Shown here: piece by piece, positions 56,866-64,000 of the stretch
Position numbering within the stretch: the first letter of the stretch is position 1
How the letters are laid out: the number at the start of each line of letters is the position of its first letter
Origin: Cylicocyclus nassatus
Taxonomy: Eukaryota > Nematoda > Chromadorea > Rhabditida > Strongylidae
DNA length: 64,000 bases
Assembly: GCA_958299035.1 (NCBI GenBank)
Contig: CATQJL010000112.1
Coordinates: forward strand, 16,654,880 to 16,718,879
Direction: 5' to 3'
Notes under the pieces: generated by a model
Databases searched by the model: none
The model's input: the letters and a program-made list of their open reading frames with translations, nothing else
Told to the model about the DNA's origin: nothing
Made by a program: the position numbers and the translations under genes

Positions 56866-59800
56866 CTTGCAAGCAGGGTCAAGCTTGTGATGCGACTGTG
56901 GCAACGGGGGGTCGTAAGGAGGGTACCTAAGGTGGGGTGGAGGGGGGAGTTGTAAGAGAAGTTAGTTAGGCTAAAATACCCTAAGCCTAAAAGGGAATCA
57001 AAAAGCGGATAATTAGTTATGTTCTTTACAATAAATTTATAAAAAAGTGGAAATCAGAATAAGAAAAATAAAAAATCTGTAGAAATTCTTAAAAAAACAT
57101 TTACAAGGGCTCATAACACTTTTGAAGGATGTATGATTCGATAAAAATGCTAAATGTACCGATTGCCCTAGAAATCTTGCTTCTGAAGCCCTCTTGAAAT
57201 CTCAAACACTCGACAAAAGCGAATATCTTTACCAGCTGTAACCATCATAAATTTCTAAATCTTTTTGTAATGTTTCTCACGGGCTCATATGATTTATCTG
57301 TACTTTGAAGATGCTCCGCTACATCAGTGCAAAATTTGATGTTATTTCGTCAACTGTGAATTTTCTTATAATTTTATGCATGGTAACAAAAAATCAGAAA
57401 AGGGGGGTCGTATCTGGGTCGCATCTAAATTTCTTCGAAGTTATTGAAGCTCGTTGGCTGTAATTCTGCTGTAATATGAGGCCAACCTCCTAATTTCTCT
57501 CATAAAAATTGCAGGCTGTTTTATAACTTCTCTGGTAAGTTACAAGATTTTAAGCTCAAAAATCCCAGTTTTTGCTTTTTAAGATCGCATCTAAATTTGC
57601 GAGAGCCTGATCTAAATTTTTTCGAGCTTACTGCTCCTCAAGAGCTGAAACTTTTTCTATGGATAGTCTGGCCACAATACTACAGAATCTTTGCTTTGCA
57701 GCTTCTCAGCCTTTTCCTGACCTTAGTTACAAACTTTCAAACTACCGTGCTCATGCACGTTTTTGACGTCGTTCTGGACGGCGCTCAAGCGGTTTTTTTT
57801 TTGCGGGAAAAACTGTGGATAAGGTAGGAAGTGAGCTTCTTAGCCGAAAACTTCTTCTGTTATTCAAGAATGTCATTTTTTCTCCGTGCAAAAATTTGTG
57901 TCGCCTACGGGAATCGCATTTGCCGGTCTGAAGTATGCCTAAAAATTCTAAAAAAAAAGCTGCAGAATCTCAAACATAATTGAAGATGTTATGTGTGCTG
58001 CAGATGCTGGGCGCACCCATTGGCCTAAAAATTCTGCTTCCGAAACCTCACTGAAGTTCTCACGCAGGAGTTTTTTGAGATTGACATTTGGTTATGCAGG
58101 TTACCGCGAGTAATGTGGGGGGGGGAGGTAAGGGGGATAAATGGGGAGGGTGGGGGGGAGGGAGGAATGGGGGGGGGGGTGGGGTCCAAAGGTGCGATAG
58201 TGGGAGCCGATTCTCCCTCTACCTTCACTTTTGAGCTGCTACAGGGTGACCACCTTCACTTTTGGAATAAAATATTTTTCGCTGGATTATAAAGAAGGAA
58301 AATAAGCAAAACGAACGCAAAAAAGATTATTGAAAGCATATATTTATGTATACGGCGGCATATATATTTAAAATAAACGTGTTCAGTAAATGGTGTATTT
58401 GGAAGTAAAACTTAGCGAAAATGTACGGATTTTATTATGCAAATTTCGTTATAACGTACAGCGAAGAAAGTAGATCGATCCAGGCAGTAACGGCCGAGAA
58501 CCAGATTTTCGAATAATCAAATAGTGAAAAATCATGCAAAATTTCTACTGTTATAAATCTGTTGTTTGAAGATGTCAGCAGTTGCGACTTCATATTTTAA
58601 AGAGTAAATGGTGCTCTATCAGCTAGTGAAAAAATCGAGTGGATTTGAAAGATAGCCGTTGAAAACCAGAATTCTAAATATTGACGCCATTTTTGCGTGT
58701 TTTTTGACAGTTGACAGTTAAACTCATATAAATTTTGAATGTGAAAGCGTGTGATGTTGCGACTTCATAGGTTAGATTCTCCTCATCAAGAGCTTTCAGA
58801 CGATGTATAATATGTGGGGGTTTAGAGCCTTCTACGAATTATGCCCGTGGGGGAGCCTTTCCATACCAAAGTTTTCCCCCACCAATACATTAAAGTGGGC
58901 TAGGGGTAGACTTTGGTATGAAAAGGCTCCCCCACGGGCATAATTCGTAGGAGGCTCTAAACCCCCATATATTATATATCGTCTGAAAGCTCTTGATGAG
59001 GAGAATCTAACCTATGAAGTCGCAACATGATTCATGCATAACTGAAGAAGTTATGAGCTGTTAAATCTCAAAAAACGCTTTTTTACCTGCTTTTTCAAGA
59101 CTCTGGATCTCGGTATTGTTTCAGTGAATCGGTACGGCTAAGATATATCCTGATAAGGCAAACCATACTCTACAAAACCTATGAAGTCGCAACATCACAC
59201 ACTTTCACTTGCAAGATTTAGATGAGTTTAACTCTCAAATGTCAAAAAACACGCAAAAATGGCGTAAATTTTTAGAATTCTGGTTTTCAAAGACTATCTC
59301 TCAAATCAACTTGATTCCTTCACTATCTGATAGAGCACCATTTACTCTTTAAAACCTATGAAGTCGCAACTGCTGACATCTTCAAACAACAGATTTATAA
59401 CAGTGGATATTTCGCATGATTTTTCACTATTTAAATATTCAAAATTCTGGTTCTAGGCCGTTACTGCCTAGATCGACCTAATTCCTTCGCAGTATGTTAT
59501 GACAAAATTTACTTAATAAAATCCGTACAGTCCAACAAACTTTTACTTCCAAATACACCACTTACTAAACACGTCTATTTTAAATTTTTATAGATAAAAT
59601 TTACAAATATTTTTAATATTCATCGTACCTGTGGCCCTAAAGAGGGCCGTTGGGTCACAGTTCGACCTAGAAAGATAGCTCTGTTCGTCCGTTCTACCCT
59701 CCCCCCTCCCCCCCCCCCCCCGGTCGACGTTTTTGGGAGGTGAGTGTCCGACACTACCACCTTCACTTTTGGCCGGCCAGTGATAGCTGGGACCACCTTC

Positions 59801-59928
59801 ACTTTTGGTGTGCCCGGCTCCCCCCATCGCACCTCTGGTGGGGTCGTACGGATGGGTACCTTCAAGGGGGGGGGGGGGTCGTAAATGAGGGTCCCGAATC
59901 GCATCAACACGCTTGACCCTGTTGCAAG
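56866..59928. mobile_element. 3.06-kb foldback element inside PLE-2
   Basis: CTTGCAAGCAGGGTCAAGC...TGATGCGA at the left pairs with TCGCATCA...GCTTGACCCTGTTGCAAG at the right. Both ends carry GGTCGTAA and G-tracts just inside. The centre (about 58260-59590) is a 1.3-kb palindrome with arms sharing GATGTCAGCAGTTGCGACTT and GGCTCCCCCACGGGCATAAT. CCACCTTCACTTTTGG occurs four times. There is no transposase. Left part 56940-58130 is unpaired, AT-rich filler. Confidence 0.7.
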
Positions 59929-60257
59929 CTTGATTTCGGCACGCACAGATTTCGCTACTAAACTAATTCGATATGAACGTCATGCAGAATGATACCTTAT
60001 CTTTCTCTTCAGGGGAACTACCGATCAGCATGCCGCTATAGCGCACTCTTGCGCTTTTACATGGAGAGTATACATTTGCCTCCCCTGTCTGAATGATCTT
60101 TGAACCTCCGCAGCTTTAAGATGTCATCCGATGATACTGCTTTAGCCGTTCGCAACATGTTTCTACTAACGCTTTGCTTTGTGCGTACTGGATGCGCAGA
60201 GGAGCGATGTTGAGTATGTTCTTACTGCTTGGCTTCCTGTATCAGCTAGTCTTAGAC

Positions 60258-60480
60258 CTCGGGCAGAATTCACGCGATTTGATCGTCGCGATTTAACCTC
60301 TACAAAACAAATGTTACGAGTTCCATGCCGATCTTCTCGTATTTCGATTGTGATAGTTAGTCACGATTAGTCGTGTTGACTATCACAACTTATGTGCGAG
60401 AAAATCAGCATGCAATGATACTGTTATAGTGTTCTTGGCGATCAATCGCGACGATCCAGTCGCGTGAACTCTGCCCGCGG
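60258..60480. repeat. Hairpin insert of about 220 bp
   Basis: GGGCAGAATTCACGCGATTT-GATCGTCGCGATT pairs with AATCGCGACGATC and GTCGCGTGAACTCTGCCC; the centre is GTGATAGTTAGTCACGATTA facing GTGTTGACTATCAC. Located between the RT and endonuclease parts of PLE-2. Confidence 0.65.
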
Positions 60481-60868
60481 CCTTCCACACCCCTTGCTCA
60501 GATGTAATTGAACATTTAGAAATGAAAATCAGCCATCTTTCGGCGCTCTTCCCTGGTGAATCTTATGTCAGCTGATTGACTGTGCTAGTACGTAAGTCGG
60601 AACAGGTATCCATTTCAGCCTGGTTGAACACACGATGAGGCAGTCATCGATGTAACAACAATGGAGAGTAGGTGTGCTCCATAAATCTGGATGCTTTACT
60701 TTCGACATGAAGGTAACAGCTAACACGGGTGCTAAGCGTTGTCCCATTGCAAGCCTCCTGATCTGCCGGTAGTACTGCCCCGATAAACAAATAGTGCGCA
60801 GTCATCACAATCTGCTGGATTGCGTAAAACCGTGTAAGTTTATAGTTGTGGCATTTTCACTCAACAGC

Positions 60869-61423
60869 TTAACACGTTGACGACAGTGCCGCGCAATGGT
60901 GCGCGGCAGGCAGTCTGTCCCTGTGGACGACGCCGCGCAATGGGGCGGCCTAAAATTCAATACTATCTGTCCAATCCTCTCAGTTTTTGTTCATATAATC
61001 AACATAGGCTCAGATGTACTTCATGTATTAGCCCCGCCCCTTTTGGCAAACTCCGCCCACTTCTATGTCTCTCACAAGGACCCTTTTTGTCCATAAAAGC
61101 ATGGATGAGGCTGTAGATGAACGCAAAGACCTCAAGCAACTTTTAGCCAGGCCCCGCCCACCGTCAGGCAAACCCCGCCCCCTAAGTGGCAAGCTCCGCC
61201 CACTTTTCAAAAGTGGCGGAAATCGCATAAATACTTGATATTTGGCCAATTTCCGACATTTTTGGTCGAGTGGGCGGAGCTTGCCAGAGTGGGCGGGGCT
61301 TGCACAATTGTACTTCGTGCATGGATGCATGCATACATACATGGGCTACGCGTAGGGATGCATAGAAACGTCTCGTCCACAGGGACAGGCCTCAAAAAAA
61401 ATGGCTCGTCGTCAACGTGTTAA
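60869..61423. mobile_element. piggyBac-like MITE
   Basis: TTAACACGTTGACGACAGTG at the left and GCTCGTCGTCAACGTGTTAA at the right; TTAA on each side fits piggyBac integration. 555 bp with both TTAA sites. The interior holds inverted and direct GCCCCGCCC/GGGCGGAGC words and CTGTCCCTGTGGACGA near both ends. Removal restores contiguity of PLE-2 RT blocks. Confidence 0.8.
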
Positions 61424-61897
61424 ATACTGTTTGTAGCGCGGCAGGGTTCGACACTTCGTATAGAGAGAAGTAACATCAAAGGACTCAACGACTTCGCTTG
61501 CAGTGAAGTACGTGTTCTGTAAATGATCCAGTAAAGCACTTGTACTAGTCAGGTGCGCTGGGACATACTGCAATAACTGTGTAAAAATAAGGTTGAGAAG
61601 CCAAGTGATCTGTCTGTGGGACCTCCGACGTTGCTTATGATGGGTCGAACTTTGAAGTTCGATGGGTCTCTAAAAGATATCGTCTCTTCCCCACAGTATA
61701 GCGGGCGGAATGTTGCCGGTGTCTGCCAACGTATTCGTGTGGCAGTTTAATACCGAGAGAGTACAAAAACTAATGCTTTGAAATGGAGGTTTAACAAGTT
61801 TTTGAACGTCCTAAAATGTTTGCAGGACCACGCCCGCTATACGCATGGGAATCGCCTGTAGCAACTCAGGGGTATCTTATATATCTTTATGAAAACA

Positions 61898-62503
61898 CTA
61901 GCTGGCTTGCCCGGCTCCTTCGGCCCTGTCAAAACACTATATTGAAGCTCTCATCCGTATCCCTGTACAACCTTTCCTTGTGCCCACGTCTACATGCCAT
62001 TTCCCCATTCCCTCTATTCAGTGAACAGCATGCTCGATTACCCCACTGTGCCAACTCCCAGCCCCAAAGCTCAAACTTTGCAAAAAATCGACAAAATCGA
62101 TAAAAGTAGCGGATAATTCCAAAAATTTATTGTATTTGTGATCAGAATGGTCGATTACCCCCCTCCCCCGTGCCAACTCCCAGCCCCGTAGCTCACACTT
62201 TGCAAAAAAAATCGGTAAAACCGGTAAAAGTAATAGGTAATACCAAAAACTAATATTGTATTCGTAATCACCATGCTCGATTAGCCCACAGTGCCAAATT
62301 CCAGCCCCGTAGGTGAACCCTTCAAAAATTCGAGGAAAATCGATAAAATCGATATCGATCGATGACGAAAAGTAGCCTATGACAGCCGCCCCGCCCCGAA
62401 GTGTATGTGTGCCAGGTTTGGTCCGGATCGGTTCAGAAATAGGATTTTCTATTCGGAACATACGTACAGGCAGACAAACAGATATTCAGCTTCACATATA
62501 AGA
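61898..62503 (-). mobile_element. Non-autonomous Helitron-type element, 606 bp, inside PLE-2
   Basis: Minus strand: A|TCTTATATGTGAAG at 62503, GGACCAAACC, four ATCGATAAAATCG...GGGAGTTGGCAC units, GAGCCGGGCAAGCCAGCTAG at 61898, then T. No target duplication. Confidence 0.75.
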
Positions 62504-63039
62504 TAGAGGACAAAACAAGCTGGTAGATCAGACTTCAAGCGCGACACTATGTGCTTAGACAAACCGGCTGCCCGCGCTGTTTCTACCCATAGGTTGTAAA
62601 GTTTCCGATAGTGTCTAGTGTATTCCTTCGACGATTCGCAATAGTTGTGTCTTAGATATTCTTTTGTAATCCATCTCCATCTCTTTGGGTAGTATCACAA
62701 ATTCGCCACCCTTATCGCTGACTGCTATCTTGCTGTTATTTGAGATAGCTGAATCTCGAAATTCTCTGAGACACTTTTTTGCGCTGCTGATAAATTGGGC
62801 GCTTGATGCATATGTTCGTATCGTTTGAGTACAGTAAAAACCGATGTTGCGAGAACTCGAAAAGATGTGTCTACTGATGGTCCTGACTCTTGCAGCTTAA
62901 AGAACATGGACGAGAATGGCACATTAGGCAAGGTGGTAGTTAACGATGATGATTGACTTGCTGCGTTTTCAATCTAACGCGGTATCGCAGGCGAACTTGT
63001 ACGCATGGCATCGGGCATACCTTACGCGACAGCACCACA

Positions 63040-63470
63040 TGATCTGCGCTTCCGCTACTCACTTCTTTCCACTTCCCAATCTGTAATGCTTATCCAATTT
63101 TTACCGCTGCGCGAATACTCCACTGGACATGTGTTCCTGTTTCGCCGCGCTCAAGTAGTGGGTCCCGGTGCATTCATGCCAGTTTGTAGGCGCGACAAAT
63201 CGCGTGCCATCGCGAGCAGTTTTTTGACGGGCATACCTCTAGTAACGATATCGCCACGACATCGCCGAAACTGAGGATAATCGCATCGCATAGTCTGCAC
63301 CAGCGACGGGCGATATGTCGCGTCGCTTTCTTCTCTCTGGAAAGATTTCGCAAGTCTTTTTCTTCAACTTCAATTGTTGCACCATGCGAATAGCACCACA
63401 TGGTCTGCGCTTCCGCTGCTCACTTCCTTCCACTTCCCACTCTGTAAAGCTTATCCAATTTTTCACGTAT
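63040..63470. repeat. Spaced direct duplication
   Basis: GCACCACATGATCTGCGCTT...CACTTCCCAATCTGTAATGC at 63040-63105 recurs at 63394-63462 with few changes. 63120-63225 also matches 38255-38385 in a kinase intron. Function unknown. Confidence 0.7.
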
Positions 63471-63679
63471 CCACTTCTTTCTCCATCCTTTCCACTTATC
63501 CTTTTTGGTTCTGATTTACGGAACCGTTACTGCATCGCCTCGGCAATGGAAACAAGTGTTTCTTCTTCTTTTTTTGTATTTTTCGCTTTCTTTTTCCCTT
63601 TCAGAAAATTTCTCGAGCACTTGGGGATTTTTCGCAGTGTAATTGTCGATTGCTTTAGTAATACTACCTTACTTTACGA

Positions 63680-63890
63680 TTGCTGCTACTCTTGGCTTGC
63701 ATCTCTGCGGGATGCGGTACGTGTGCCTAATGTGTCGGCAACTTGCAACAACTTGTTGCCAGCATGCAATAACATGTTGGCGGCATTGTGTGCCATCCTT
63801 GAGCAAGATGTTGTTGCATGTTGCAACAAAGCCATACGTGCCGCAGTCAGAGGTACAAACCAAGGCTAGCAGCAATCGTGGAATAGACGA
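63680..63890. mobile_element. Hairpin MITE with CAACATGTT-type repeats
   Basis: ATTGCTGCTACTCTTGGCTTG pairs with CCAAGGCTAGCAGCAATCG; the interior has CAACAACTTGTTG, TAACATGTTGGC and TTGTTGCATGTTGCAAC. Relative of 48545-48830. Confidence 0.6.
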
Positions 63891-64000
63891 TGTTGTGGCA
63901 GGCGCGTCTCTGAGCATAACTAGCGTCGTAAGATGAATGTATGAAAAGAAGTGAGATGAGAGATGTTAGACAAATTAACACGTTTCGGACTGCGAAATCG

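Larger units (their letters stand above)
56400..63003 (-). pseudogene. Penelope-like element (PLE-2), interrupted at least three times
   Basis: Down the minus strand: N-terminal block with HMHQAPNLSAAQKSVSENF (62,820); Helitron 61898-62503; RT block KVRPIISNVGGPTDR, YVPAHLTSTSALLDHLQ, VVESFDVTSLYTKC (61,660-61,440); piggyBac-like MITE 60869-61423; RT block YYRQIRRLAMGQRLAPVLA and WSTPTLHCCYIDDCLIV (60,790-60,620, catalytic YIDD); hairpin 60258-60480; foldback 56866-59928; GIY-YIG endonuclease with MTYLITCKLCDAEYIENT and RTHGRLH (56,729-56,514). Domain order and motifs identify a Penelope element; stops and frameshifts make it non-functional. Two hammerhead-like motifs lie just downstream. Confidence 0.8.

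Overview
This looks like a window from a nematode nuclear genome; I would guess a strongylid or hookworm-like species. The support is indirect: very short introns (45, 47 and 54 nt) beside kilobase-sized ones, TTTCAG/TTTTAG-type 3' splice sites, a TAK1-like kinase, a small LEM-domain protein, and dense Penelope, mariner, Helitron and foldback repeats. There is no bacterial operon structure, rRNA or CRISPR. Most long open frames here are low-complexity, transposon debris, or the two arms of inverted repeats.

Host genes. (1) A multi-exon TAK1/MAP3K7-like protein kinase runs on the minus strand from about 53.5 kb to 37.3 kb. Six exons join in frame into one complete catalytic domain of 268 codons plus a stop, with all hallmark motifs. 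Its introns hold a 4.37-kb near-perfect palindrome, a Helitron and several inverted-repeat elements. (2) Two direct copies of a LEM-domain (emerin/LEM2-like) gene start lie on the minus strand at 12.29-10.37 kb and 15.17-14.20 kb. Intron 1 of the first copy is interrupted by a 1,014-bp mariner-like element; the second copy preserves the empty site. A hydrophobic possible exon follows copy 2 at about 13.5 kb.

Mobile DNA, left to right. 0-10 kb: a Penelope-like element (PLE) N-terminal fragment, a TTAA-flanked MITE, a LINE reverse transcriptase split by a 294-bp Helitron-type insertion, and a second PLE split by a 1.23-kb inverted-repeat element whose arms carry a tRNA-like sequence. 10-22 kb: the LEM copies, a hairpin minisatellite, nested TWA-flanked (PIF/Harbinger-like) elements rich in CAG/CTG, and Helitrons. 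22-33 kb: a second LINE relic, MITEs, a head-to-head pair of PLE fragments, TTCGAA-rich satellites. 33-37 kb: MITEs and unassigned DNA. 37-54 kb: the kinase gene and its intronic repeats. 54-64 kb: a third PLE interrupted by a foldback element, a piggyBac-like MITE and a Helitron, with hammerhead-ribozyme-like motifs downstream of its endonuclease.

The most interesting signals are hammerhead-like motifs at five places (one inside a 115-bp insertion with a 6-bp target duplication), the LEM gene duplication, the Helitron whose removal restores a reverse-transcriptase reading frame exactly, and the 4.37-kb palindrome inside a kinase intron. All assignments come from reading the sequence by eye; no database search was run.
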